From positions 1-32,575 of the forward strand of contig JASHOU010000052.1 of the NCBI GenBank assembly GCA_030038475.1: 32,575 nucleotides of DNA, given 5' to 3'. The stretch's first letter is position 1, and every line of letters starts with the position of its first letter. Positions 14,246-23,300 of this stretch are shown here, piece after piece. The stretch is from Terriglobales bacterium (GTDB taxonomy: Bacteria > Acidobacteriota > Terriglobia > Terriglobales > Acidobacteriaceae). Position numbers and translations under genes: made by a program. A model generated the notes under the pieces. It ran no database searches. It had not been told where the DNA came from and worked only from the letters and a program-made list of their open reading frames with translations.

Positions 14246-16393
14246 TCACTCTGGCCGGGCTTCGACCATCAGATGCTTATCGAATGCCGCGGAGATGCTG
14301 GCTACGGGGCCGTGCACGGTGCCGAGTTTTTTCGCGTGCTCGTAGTCGAGGAGCTGGTAGGTGCCGTCGCCAAGTCCGCGCAGCTCGATTTTTCCGCGCC
14401 AGTGAGGAGCGAAAAAAGCATAGTACATCTCGCCGTTCTTGCGAATTGCGTGGGTTTCAGGCTTGTCGAAGCCGATGTCGTATAACGCGCCGAGATACTC
14501 TCCGCGGGAAAGCATCGTGTCACGATATATTCCTACCCACTTGGCGAAAATCTTTTCGCGCACAGGAGTGAGATCGTAGTTGCCGTGCTTTTTTACCAGA
14601 GATGGCAGCACGAACTGCGTACCGACGACTCCGCCAACGCCGACCGTGGAAGCGAAGTCGGTTCCTCCGTCGCTGAGCTCGACGTGATCGCCGAAATAGG
14701 GGATGTTGTCGCCCATGAGGGCTTTGAGGGTTTTGCCCTTGGAGCGAATCTGAAATGAGCTCTCGGGATCGGAGGCGACGGACATGTTGAAATGCGGCAT
14801 GGTGAAAAACGAATAGGCGGTTCCGCAGGGGCAGAATTCGACAAGGGCATCGGGTTTGATGCTGCGGGCGGTTTCGTAGATTTCGCGGAAAAAATCGGGC
14901 AGCGCTTCGACCGAATCGTCGGGGCTCTGGTGATGGTGCGCGGGATTGTAGCAGGGCGGGACCGCGTTCATGTGCTGGCCATCGAGCTTGAGGCCATCGA
15001 ATCCCCAGTCGCCGAGAATCTTGCGCACCATGGCTTTTTGCATTTCGACGACGGTGCGCTCGGCGGGGCAGAGATAGACGGAATTCCACCAGGAGATCTT
15101 GCGGGTTGAACCGTCTTGATTGAGCAGAACGAGCTCGGGATGCTGTTTGAGAAGCTCGGAGTTGGGACTGGCCTGCAGCGGCGACCACCAGAGCTGGGCT
15201 TTGAAACCTTCGGCGTGGATGCGATCGACCAGCGCCTTCATGTCGGCATCGCCGTGGGGAAATTTTTTCGGGTCGAGTTGCCAGTCGCCGTAGTTGTTCT
15301 GCCATCCGTCGTCGATGGTGACCCAGGCGAAGCCGAGTTTTTTGACGGTGGGAAGGGTGTCGAGCACCTGTTTGAGCTTGAAGTTGCGATCATACCCCCA
15401 GGCGCACCAGATGGGGCCGAAAGCACTGTCGGGCGCAGAAGCCATTAGAAATCCCTGGCGCATCATGAAGGCGCGATATTGGGTGAGCGTCTGGAAATAG
15501 TCGCCGTGGTGCACGGCGACGAAAGTGCGCAGGGTGTGGAAACCTTCTTGTGGCGCAAGAACGCGGTCTTTGGTGGAGATGACGGCTACGCTCGCATGAT
15601 GGGAGTCGGGCTGCGAGACCGGCAGAGAGATGAGCCGGGGAACAGGCTCGACATGGCCGACGGCCAAGCCGGCATCTTTTCTCCAGACATCGACGACGGG
15701 CGTGCCTCCGCCGTAGTCGCTGGCGTTCATGCCGAGATAATTTTTCTGGTAGAAGCCGGGATGCAAGGGCAGCACCCAGTTCGGGCGCTTTTCATACGAT
15801 CCGCTCTGATAGGACCAAAAGGCAGGCTGCGCTGGCGATTTGGCGTCGATGAGGTAGGAGTTGTTGCGCCAGCCGCGGATGGCGAAGGGAATCGTACCCG
15901 TGTTGGCGTACTCGACATCGAAGATCGCCATGGTGGGAAAAGTTTCATAGATGGTGACGGAGACAGTTTTTCGCATCGGGCCGGCGTCACCGGAAACTAC
16001 GAGGCGATGGCCGCGGCCGAATTTGTCGTTGACCACTTCGTTTCTCTGGTAGCGAAGCGGGAAGTTGCTCCAGACATCCTGTTTGCCGGGAACCGTTTTT
16101 TCGGGCACTATGCTGGCCACGACGCTCTCGGACCAGGAGAAAGGGCCGAGTGGGATTTCTTTTCCGGCAAATAGAGCAACGACGCGGCTGCGGAGATTCT
16201 GGTCGAACTCGATTCTGAGGTCGGAACTGGCGAGCTGCTCGGCGACGTCTTTGCTTGTGGTGCTGGTAGCGCCCTGCTGAAAGTCTGAGTCGGCGACGCG
16301 AGGGGCGGGTTTGCCAGGCGCGGGCAGAGTACGAAACAGTACGAGCAATGCCATGGTCAGGACGGTCGCGGTGAATTGTTTAGTTCGGCGCAT
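14246..16393 (-). CDS. Secreted glycoside hydrolase family 36 enzyme (alpha-galactosidase or alpha-N-acetylgalactosaminidase)
   Basis: This 715-residue enzyme has an N-terminal signal peptide, a beta-sandwich domain and a (beta/alpha)8 barrel of clan GH-D. The likely nucleophile is Asp471 in GFDGLKLDGQ and the acid/base is Asp542 in SVASDPESS. The 71-residue spacing resembles that of characterised GH36 enzymes. The barrel also shows WVTIDDGWQNNYGDW. The family removes alpha-linked galactose or GalNAc. I chose the ATG at 16393 because AGGAG lies 9 nt upstream; ATG 16414 has none. A promoter with AgaR-like repeats lies 130-160 bp upstream. Genomic context (AgaS, AgaR, GatZ) makes an amino-galactoside substrate attractive, but the sequence alone does not decide it. 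Confidence 0.85.
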   Translation of the reverse strand: MRRTKQFTATVLTMALLVLFRTLPAPGKPAPRVADSDFQQGATSTTSKDVAEQLASSDLRIEFDQNLRSRVVALFAGKEIPLGPFSWSESVVASIVPEKTVPGKQDVWSNFPLRYQRNEVVNDKFGRGHRLVVSGDAGPMRKTVSVTIYETFPTMAIFDVEYANTGTIPFAIRGWRNNSYLIDAKSPAQPAFWSYQSGSYEKRPNWVLPLHPGFYQKNYLGMNASDYGGGTPVVDVWRKDAGLAVGHVEPVPRLISLPVSQPDSHHASVAVISTKDRVLAPQEGFHTLRTFVAVHHGDYFQTLTQYRAFMMRQGFLMASAPDSAFGPIWCAWGYDRNFKLKQVLDTLPTVKKLGFAWVTIDDGWQNNYGDWQLDPKKFPHGDADMKALVDRIHAEGFKAQLWWSPLQASPNSELLKQHPELVLLNQDGSTRKISWWNSVYLCPAERTVVEMQKAMVRKILGDWGFDGLKLDGQHMNAVPPCYNPAHHHQSPDDSVEALPDFFREIYETARSIKPDALVEFCPCGTAYSFFTMPHFNMSVASDPESSFQIRSKGKTLKALMGDNIPYFGDHVELSDGGTDFASTVGVGGVVGTQFVLPSLVKKHGNYDLTPVREKIFAKWVGIYRDTMLSRGEYLGALYDIGFDKPETHAIRKNGEMYYAFFAPHWRGKIELRGLGDGTYQLLDYEHAKKLGTVHGPVASISAAFDKHLMVEARPE

Positions 16394-16519
16394 TGGTCGC
16401 TTCTCCTGAAGCATGGGCTCGACAATGATTTTGGGAGATCGTAGTTTTCATTATCTCAGCGGCTGCCTTTGCCCGTTGAGCGCAGTCATTAGTCCGCTAT
16501 ATTGCGGTATATTGCGGAA

Positions 16520-16536
16520 GATTACTTTTACTTTCG
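16520..16536 (-). promoter_or_regulatory. AgaR-like operator of the GH36-gatZ operon
   Basis: On the minus strand the site reads CGAAAGTAAAAGTAATC. It matches the agaS operator (17656-17672) at 14 of 17 positions and covers the -10 element of its promoter, as expected for a repressor site. Confidence 0.6.
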
Positions 16537-16553
16537 GTGTGCGGGATTGTCAA
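16525..16553 (-). promoter_or_regulatory. Promoter of the GH36-gatZ operon
   Basis: On the minus strand TTGACA (16553-16548), 17 bp, then TAAAAG (16530-16525). The spacing and the CGAAAG just before the -10 are the same as in the agaS promoter. The rest of the 16415-16717 gap holds no gene. It includes a copy of the TCCTTCGCTTCGCTCAGGAT type of intergenic motif (about 16611-16630). Confidence 0.6.
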
Positions 16554-16717
16554 GGCGCTTTGAGAAAAGGTAGAGCGATCGCGGAATGCTCGTTGCACAA
16601 GTTGCATAGGTCCTTCGCTTCGCTCAGGATGACAGCTCGTGGAAAACGGGATCCTTTGCTCCCCCCATCGCCAAAGTCGGGCGCGCGATGCGACCGTTGC
16701 GCTACACGAGCCTTAGG

Positions 16718-17479
16718 CTAGACCAGCGTAACTTGAATCCCGGTTTTTTTCAGGGCGGCGAGATCGGACTTGGGGATGCCGCGGTCGGTAATCAGGTGAT
16801 GAACCGCGGTTGGCGGTGCGATGGCGGAAAGAGTGCGACGGCCGAACTTGCTGGAATCGCAGACAGCGACCGTGACCCGGGCGACTTCGATCATGGCGCG
16901 ATTGACTTTGGCTTCGAGGAGATTGGGCGTGCTCAAGCCGTAATGCACGTCGAAGCCGTCGACGCCGAGAAAGAGAATGTCGGCGTTGAGGCGGTGCAGC
17001 GTCTCCTCGGCGATGGGGCCGACGAGGGAAAAGGAGTTTTTTCGTAAGGTCCCTCCGGTGAGAATGACTTCAACCGCGGACCCGGCGAGTTCGGCGGCGA
17101 TGTTCACTGCGTTGGTGACGATGGTGAGATTTTTGCGGTTGCGCAGGGCGAGAGCGATGGCGGTTGTGGTGGTGCCGGAGTCGAGAATGACCACCTGACC
17201 CTCCATGACCATGCGGGCGGCGGCGGCGGCGATCTGCAGTTTTTCCTTGCGATGAAGTTTTTCCTTCTGCTTGAGCGTGGGATCTTCGAGGGCGCTGGCT
17301 TGCGCGGGCAGGGCGCCTCCGTGGGTGCGATGAGCGCGGCCCTGGGCGTGAAGGGTTTCGAGATCCTTGCGGATGGTGACCTGGGAGGTGCGAAAATGGC
17401 GTGCCAGATCGGCGACGAGAACGCGGCCTTCGCGGCGGAGGATTTCGAGGATGGCGCGACGACGCTCTTCGTTCAGCAC
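16718..17479 (-). CDS. agaR: DeoR-family transcriptional repressor (AgaR-like)
   Basis: This is a 253-residue regulator. An N-terminal DeoR winged helix-turn-helix (about 6-57) includes RRRAILEILRREGRVLVADL and the RTHGGA signature after the recognition helix. The C-terminal DeoRC sensor domain has the sugar-phosphate-binding text DSGTTTTAIA (about 100-109), TNAVNIAAEL, TGGTLR and GVDGF. Such proteins repress sugar operons until a phosphorylated intermediate binds. It lies between the GH36 operon and the divergent agaS gene. The AgaR name rests on context and on GAAAN-phased sites at three nearby promoters. Translation starts at GTG 17479; the ribosome-binding site is poor, so the start is less certain. 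Confidence 0.82.
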   Translation of the reverse strand: MLNEERRRAILEILRREGRVLVADLARHFRTSQVTIRKDLETLHAQGRAHRTHGGALPAQASALEDPTLKQKEKLHRKEKLQIAAAAARMVMEGQVVILDSGTTTTAIALALRNRKNLTIVTNAVNIAAELAGSAVEVILTGGTLRKNSFSLVGPIAEETLHRLNADILFLGVDGFDVHYGLSTPNLLEAKVNRAMIEVARVTVAVCDSSKFGRRTLSAIAPPTAVHHLITDRGIPKSDLAALKKTGIQVTLV

Positions 17480-17638
17480 GGGATGGGCTCGGTGGGCAGG
17501 GTCATTTTTTCTGCAATGCTGCGTTTCTGCAATACGCGACGCTCTGTTTTATCGCTCCCGCGCGGCGTTTGTCTACGGAAATCAAGGCGGTCTCGCGCTA
17601 CGGCAGTGTTGGGCACCCTGACATTTTCTCTTTTATGC

Positions 17639-17667
17639 TTGACAGCCATTGCGAGCGAAAGTAAGAG
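17639..17667 (+). promoter_or_regulatory. Promoter of agaS
   Basis: TTGACA (17639-17644), a 17-bp spacer ending in CGAAAG, then TAAGAG (17662-17667). Transcription runs toward the agaS ATG at 17786. The rest of the 17480-17785 gap contains no gene; the divergent promoter for the regulator must lie in it but is not clear. Confidence 0.6.
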
Positions 17668-17696
17668 TATTGAAACGCAAGTAAACGAAAGCAAGC
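17657..17696 (+). promoter_or_regulatory. Phased GAAAN operator array (AgaR-like)
   Basis: Forty bases consist of eight consecutive 5-bp units of the RAAAN type. GAAA occurs at 17657, 17672 and 17687, exactly 15 bp apart, and the core 17672-17691 reads GAAAC-GCAAG-TAAAC-GAAAG. DeoR-family AgaR boxes in enterobacteria are also built of repeated CTTTC/GAAAG-like units. It overlaps the -10 region and transcription start of agaS. Confidence 0.6.
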
Positions 17697-17785
17697 AGGC
17701 TTCGATTCTGGCTTCGATCCTTGCGGGTGCGGTGAAGCGTTGGATTTTGGGGCTGGAATGGGTGCGAAAAGGTGAGTGAAGAGGA

Positions 17786-18976
17786 ATGAACGTTCTGGGC
17801 GAGCTGTTAGAGCTGGCGGAGAACGAGAAGGCAGAGCGAGGCTTGGCGCACACTCCGGCGGAGATCGCCCAGCAGCCGGCCACGTGGGAGTCAACATTTG
17901 CACTGTTCCGGCGGCAGCGCGCGGAGATCCAGGAATTTCTGACGACGGCGGGAGTTGGGGCTGCGGATTTTGGTTTGCGTCCGGCGGTTGTTTTAATCGG
18001 GGCGGGAACGTCGGACTATGTGGGGCAATCGCTCGTTTACCTTTTGCGGCGGATGTGGCAATGCGACGTGGCAGCGGTTCCGAGCACCGATTTGGTGACC
18101 CATGCCGAAGAACTGATTTTGCCGTGGAGGCGCCAACTCTGGATTTCGTTTTCCCGGTCGGGCGACAGTCCGGAAGGCGTTGCGGTACTGCGGGAAGCTT
18201 TGGAGAAGCGGCCCAATGTCGTGCACCTGATTGTCTGTTGTAACGCCAAGGGGCGCATGTTGAGCGAAATTGCGGGGCATCCAAGGGCGCTTGGCATTTG
18301 CTTGGACGATGCGGTGAACGATCGCGGGCTGGCCATGACCAGCTCATTTACCAATATGACATTGTTTGGGCAGTGTCTGGCGCATGTTGGGGATTTGGGC
18401 CGATACGAAGAAATACTCGGGGAACTGACTGCGGCGGGGCAGAGCTTTTTGCCGGTGGCGGCGGAGTGCGCGGCAGAATTGGCAACCATGCCATTCGCCA
18501 AGGCGTGCATGGTGGGGTCGGGCGCGCTGCGCGCAGTGGCGCGGGAGTCGGCGCTGAAGGTTCTGGAATTGACGGCAGGCAAAACGCCAACGATGTCGGA
18601 ATCGGCGCTGGGCTTGCGACATGGGCCGATGGCGGCACTGGATAAAGATACCCTGTTCGTATCTTTTCTTTCGGGAAGCGAACGAGTGCAGAAATTTGAG
18701 ATGGACCTGATGGAAGAAATCGGTGCGAAGCGGCTGGTGCGCAGCCGGGTTGCGGTGGGCGGGGATTTGCCTTCGCGCGCGAAGGCTGTGGCGGAGTATT
18801 GGCTCGCGCCGGCTACGCCGCTGAGAGTGGCGGACGATTACCGTCCGCTGGTGGATGTGATGTTTGGACAACTGCTGGGATTGTTTTTTTCGCTGCGGTG
18901 GAAGCTGCGTCCGGATTCGCCGAGCCCTAATGGGGCGATCAGCCGCGTGGTGCAGAACGTCAATATTCATGCGTGA
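17786..18976 (+). CDS. agaS: AgaS-like SIS-domain sugar isomerase / galactosamine-6-phosphate deaminase
   Basis: This 396-residue cytoplasmic protein has two SIS (sugar isomerase) domains. SIS 1 carries LIGAGTSDYVGQSL (about 70-83) and SFSRSGDSPEG (121-131). SIS 2 carries VGSGALRAVARESALKVLEL from about residue 243. AgaS deaminates and isomerises D-galactosamine-6-phosphate to D-tagatose-6-phosphate in amino-sugar breakdown. Length and domain order fit AgaS better than the longer GlmS, which has an additional glutaminase domain. The GAGGA next to the ATG at 17786 is very close, and AAAGG further up may serve instead. It is divergent from the agaR-like regulator and followed by a PfkB kinase gene. 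Confidence 0.85.
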   Translation: MNVLGELLELAENEKAERGLAHTPAEIAQQPATWESTFALFRRQRAEIQEFLTTAGVGAADFGLRPAVVLIGAGTSDYVGQSLVYLLRRMWQCDVAAVPSTDLVTHAEELILPWRRQLWISFSRSGDSPEGVAVLREALEKRPNVVHLIVCCNAKGRMLSEIAGHPRALGICLDDAVNDRGLAMTSSFTNMTLFGQCLAHVGDLGRYEEILGELTAAGQSFLPVAAECAAELATMPFAKACMVGSGALRAVARESALKVLELTAGKTPTMSESALGLRHGPMAALDKDTLFVSFLSGSERVQKFEMDLMEEIGAKRLVRSRVAVGGDLPSRAKAVAEYWLAPATPLRVADDYRPLVDVMFGQLLGLFFSLRWKLRPDSPSPNGAISRVVQNVNIHA

Positions 18977-19035
18977 ATTCATGCTAGGGAGGCTAATGAA
19001 GACCAACTCCGCGCGACGGGAAGGGAAGATTTCCC

Positions 19036-20025
19036 ATGCATGAGGTTGCGGTCGTGGGGGAGCTCAACCTGGATTTGATTCTTTACGGTTTGCCGAGAGA
19101 CCTGGCGCTGGACCGGGAATCACTGGCGAGCGGGTTGGCGCTGACGCTGGGAAGTTCGTCGGCGATCTTTGCGCATAATCTGGCGAAGCTTGGAACGATG
19201 GTCGGATTTGTTTCAAAGATCGGAGGAGATCCGCTGGGGAAAATTGCTTTGGAGAAGCTGGCGTCGGCCGGCGTGGAGGTGAGCTGCGTCAGGCAGGGTG
19301 GGAAGACGGCGACCGGGCTCACGGTGGTGCTGCCCTATTTGCGGCATCGGTACATTTTGACCTACCCGGGGACGATGTTTGAGATGCAGTACTCGGATAT
19401 CGACACGAGCTATGTAAACAAGGCTCGGCATCTGCATCTCTCGTCATTTTTTCTGCACCGGGCGCTGCGGCCGAGGATTGTGGATTTGTTCCGGCAGGCG
19501 AAGGCGGCGGGGCTGACAACGTCGCTCGATACGAACGACGATCCGGAAGACAAGTGGAGCGCGGACTTGATCGAGGTTCTGAAATATGTGGATCTTTTTT
19601 TTCCGAACGACCGGGAGGCCAAAAGGATCGCGCACACCGAAGACCTTTCGCAGGCGCTGAACGAGTTGGCGGCCATGGTCAAGGTGGTGGCGGTGAAACG
19701 CGGCGCAGTCTCGGCGATTTGCCGGCGGGGCGATGAGCAGTGGAGCGTAGCGCCTCCGAAGGTGAAGGTGGTGGATGACGTGGGCGCGGGAGACACGTTT
19801 GCCGCGGGCTTTGTGCACCTTTATCTGCGCGGCGCCCCGCTGGAGGATTGCCTGGCGTTCGCCAACATTGCGGCTGCGTATTCGGTCACGAAAGAGGGCG
19901 GTACGGAGGCGTTCCGTGATGGGCTGGGACTGGCAAATTTTATCCGGCAGCAGTGGAACCTGATGGGTCGCGGACCGCTGCCGGCGGGAGCTACGGCTGG
20001 CGGCGGGAAGAAGAAGGAAGCGTGA
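19036..20025 (+). CDS. PfkB-family sugar kinase (candidate tagatose-6-phosphate kinase)
   Basis: This is a 329-residue ribokinase-fold kinase. The N-terminal sugar-binding text (VVGELNLDLILYG, then KIGGDPLGKIALEKLASAGV) and the C-terminal PfkB signature DDVGAGDTFAAGF (247-259, catalytic base Asp253) are both intact. Position after agaS suggests it phosphorylates tagatose-6-phosphate to the 1,6-bisphosphate, the substrate of the aldolase to which GatZ-like proteins belong. That role is inferred; PfkB kinases have many substrates. The ATG at 19036 follows GGGAAG by 7 nt. The last 20 residues are a Gly/Lys-rich tail (GGGKKKEA) outside the fold. Confidence 0.82.
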   Translation: MHEVAVVGELNLDLILYGLPRDLALDRESLASGLALTLGSSSAIFAHNLAKLGTMVGFVSKIGGDPLGKIALEKLASAGVEVSCVRQGGKTATGLTVVLPYLRHRYILTYPGTMFEMQYSDIDTSYVNKARHLHLSSFFLHRALRPRIVDLFRQAKAAGLTTSLDTNDDPEDKWSADLIEVLKYVDLFFPNDREAKRIAHTEDLSQALNELAAMVKVVAVKRGAVSAICRRGDEQWSVAPPKVKVVDDVGAGDTFAAGFVHLYLRGAPLEDCLAFANIAAAYSVTKEGGTEAFRDGLGLANFIRQQWNLMGRGPLPAGATAGGGKKKEA

Positions 20026-20048
20026 GGAGAATCTGGTCGCTGGCTTCA

Positions 20049-20187
20049 CAGGTTGTTGAAAAACTCGATACAGCGCCGTGGGCTGCCCCCCAGGCGCTAA
20101 AGCGCCGACGACTTGGAGGGCTTGAAGGGCACGAGTGGAACTCGTGCCCTTCCCATTCATTGCAAGCGTTGAGTTTTCAGCAAACTG
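20049..20187. mobile_element. MITE-like element with imperfect terminal inverted repeats
   Basis: The left end (20049-20066, containing TTGTTGAAAAACTC) and right end (20171-20187, containing GAGTTTTCAGCAA) are inverted repeats matching at about 16 of 18 positions. Inside the 139 bp are two hairpins: GGCGCT/AGCGCC (20093-20106) and a perfect 12-bp stem AAGGGCACGAGT/ACTCGTGCCCTT (20125-20151, 3-nt loop). There is no coding capacity. The strong hairpin could also end transcription of the agaS-kinase operon. Confidence 0.45.
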
Positions 20188-20241
20188 TAAGAGCCGGCCC
20201 TTTCCAGGCGAACTCAAACCGCACCACCGCCGATTTTCCGC

Positions 20242-20270
20242 TTGACTTTGGCTGCATTCGCAACTAATAG
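20242..20270 (+). promoter_or_regulatory. Promoter of the TonB-dependent receptor gene
   Basis: TTGACT (20242-20247), 17 bp, TAATAG (20265-20270). It has the same spacing as the agaS and GH36 promoters and lies 86 bp before the start codon. Confidence 0.6.
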
Positions 20271-20278
20271 TATGGAAC

Positions 20279-20294
20279 CGAAATGATACGAAAG
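20279..20294 (+). promoter_or_regulatory. AgaR-like operator downstream of the receptor promoter
   Basis: CGAAATGATACGAAAG contains three 5-bp units (GAAAT, GATAC, GAAAG) of the same type as the agaS operator. At about +3 to +18 from the predicted transcription start it could block transcription when a repressor is bound. Confidence 0.45.
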
Positions 20295-20356
20295 CTGGCG
20301 AGAGGCAAAAATGCCGGTATTTCGCGGTCAACTCTGCAAGCAACCATGAGGCTCCA

Positions 20357-23300
20357 ATGAACCGGTTTCTGCGCGAGTGTTGTCCTCGAAGCTCACAATA
20401 CTTTTTCCGAGTTCGGGCGCTGTTCCTGGTGCTTGCAGTGATCGGGTTGACCGACCCGCCAAGCATTGCGCAAAAGGACACGGGCGGAATCACCGGAATT
20501 GTCACCGATTCGAGCGGCGCAGTGGTGAGCGGAGCGAAAATCACCGTTACCGATGTGGATCGCGGCACCACGATTACAACCACTACGAATGCACAGGGTG
20601 AATACGCAGCGAGTCCGCTAAAAGTGGGGCGGTATAGCATCACGGTCGAAAAGGGCGGTTTCAAGAAGGAGGTGTTGGGGCCGGTCAAGGTTGATGTGCA
20701 GGAGCGGCCGGCGGTGAACGCGCAACTGAAGGTTGGGAGTATTTCCGAGACGATGACAGTGACGACGGAAGGCCCGCAGCTTGAGACCGACACTTCCGAA
20801 CTCGGGCAGGTGCAGGATAGCCATACGATTGAAACGCTTCCGTTGAACGGGCGGAACTACGCACAACTGGCGTTGCTGAGCGCGGGCGTGGGACCGAGCG
20901 AGCCGGGTTCGCGCGTCGAAACAACATTTGGATTCAGTTCCAATGGGGCGCGATCATTGCAGAACAATTTTCAGCTCGATGGGATCGACAACAATTCCGA
21001 TCTGGGCGATGTTTTGAACGGCAGCGCGTATGTGATTCAACCTTCGGTTGACGCCATTGCGGAATTCAAAGTGCAGACCAACGCATATAGCGCCGAATTT
21101 GGACGCGGCAACGGCGCGGTGATGAACGCCGTGATCAAGTCGGGCACGAACCAATTTCACGGCGATGTTTATGAATTTCTGCGCAACGATAAACTCGATG
21201 CGAGCAATGCGTTCGATGAATTCGGACGACAAGGGTACCAGCAGAATCAATTCGGAGCGACTTTTGGCGGACCGATTATCAGGAACCGAACTTTCTTTTT
21301 TGGCGATTATGAGGGTCTGAGAATCCGTCAGGCTTTGCCGCAACTGAGTCTAGTGCCGACGCCGGCCGAGATTGGAGGAGATTTTTCGTCGTTTTTAACC
21401 ACCACCCAGGCGATGGCGGTGGACATGAACGGCAATCCAACCAATCAGGTGGCGCTGGATTGCAACGGGAACCCCACGTATGTAGGTGAAATATTCAACA
21501 CTTACATGACACAGGTTTCGGGTTTGAATCCGGACGGCTATTGCGGAGTGCCGATCGGAACCGATGCGCACGGCAACCCGACGAACAACTTTACGAGAAA
21601 TGCGGGATTGAACACGGCGATCGATCCGCTGGCAGCGCGGCTATCGGCGCTGTTTCCGACGCCGAATGTGAGCATCAACGGTTCCAACTTTCTGGCGGAG
21701 CCGAAGAGAACCACCGATCAGAACAATTTTGATATCCGGATCGATCACACCCTTACGCAACACGACGCCTTGTTTGGACGATTCAGTTACGAAAGCCAGC
21801 CGAGCTTTATTCCGTCTCCATTCAACAATGCGCTCGACGGGGGCGCATTCCAGGATGGGTATCAGGACGATTCCTATCGCAGCGTGGCGATCAGCGAGAC
21901 CCACACGTTCTCGCCGAACGTGATCAATGAGTTGCGATTCGGTTATAACCGGATCAATTCGCATCGTTTTCAATTGAACTACAACACGAATGTGTCCGGG
22001 CAGCTGGGTTTTCCCGGAGTTCCGTTTGGACCGGGCTACCCCGACAATGGTGGCCTGCCGCAAATCACGATTGACGACGGGACGGCGACGATCGGCAGCT
22101 CGGGTTTTTTGCCGTCGATCGAAAAACAGAACGCGTTTGTGATCGACGAAAACCTGACCAAGGTGCATGGCCGGCATTCGATGAAATTCGGGACGGAGCT
22201 GCGTTTCATCGAGTTCACAATTTTTCAGCCGGCGGCGTCGCGAGGCACGATGGACTTTGCCAGCGATCTAACCGACAACGCGGCCGCTCCCACGACGGGC
22301 GGCGAGGCATACGCGACTTTTCTGCTGGGTATCACCGATGCCGCAACGATAACCAACATGCACAACGTCGACTATCATCGCGGCGACTACGCGTGGTTTG
22401 CCGAAGACGACATTCGCGCGACGCCGAGGTTGACCCTGAACCTGGGACTGCGCTATGAGCTGTTCACGACGGTGAAGGCGCGCTTCAACGAATTAGCCAA
22501 TTTTAATTTCGCCAACGATACGCTGGTGGTTCCTTCGGGCCAGCAGGCGCAATTGACTCCAACGCTGGCGGGCATTATTCCGATTGTACGAAATGGCACA
22601 CCGGGATTGATTAATCCGGACTTGAGAAATTTTGCGCCGCGTGTGGGGCTGGCTTATAAGCTCAGCGACAGCGCGGTTTTGCGCGCCGGCTACGGGATTT
22701 TTTACGGCGGCGAGGAGAACGGACCATTTTCCAACCCGAGTCCGGGTTTTAATCCTCCTTTTTTTGTTACCGAGAACTTTACGCAGCCTTGTGGATTGCC
22801 GGCGGCAAATCCCAATCCGAATCAGCCGAACTGCGCGGTGGTGGGGCCGGGAAACGTTCCTTTGAGTTCTTTGTCGCAGGGATTTCCTGCCAACTCGCTG
22901 GTGGATCCGAATACGCCGACTCTTTTTTCGGAAGACCCAAATTTGAAAACGCCGTTTACGCAGCAATGGCATTTGGGGATCCAGTACCAATTCCCGAGCG
23001 AGATGATGCTGGAAGTTTCTTATGCCGGGTCGCATGGAGAGGATCTGTTCGGGATGTACAACGGCAATCAGGCGCAACCCAATGTGATTTTCTGCACGAC
23101 CAACGGCAACACTCCGGAAAACTGCCCGACAGCGCCGCGGCGGCCGTTTCCCGCGGTTGACGGCCTGATCGACACGCTGCGCGCCAACGACTTTTCCAAT
23201 TACAACTCGCTGCAAGTGCATCTGGAAAAGAGGCTCACGCACGGATTGGAGTTTGGAGCCTCGTACACGTGGTCGCACGGGCTGGACGATGCCTCAAGTG

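Noticed and set aside
16413-16721. Plus-strand frame upstream of GH36
   Set aside because: It crosses a promoter and an intergenic repeat, has no ribosome-binding site and no family text.
17776-18243. Alternative plus frame starting at GTG 17776
   Set aside because: It overlaps agaS in another frame; the SIS-domain text is in the frame starting at 17786.
19444-20793. 449-codon minus-strand frame across the kinase gene and receptor start
   Set aside because: It overlaps two well-supported genes and the non-coding 20026-20356 gap, and its translation has no recognisable domain.
22493-23278. Long minus-strand frames inside the TonB receptor and inside otsB (28616-29392)
   Set aside because: Antisense images of GC-rich genes; Arg/His/Gln-rich text with no motif.
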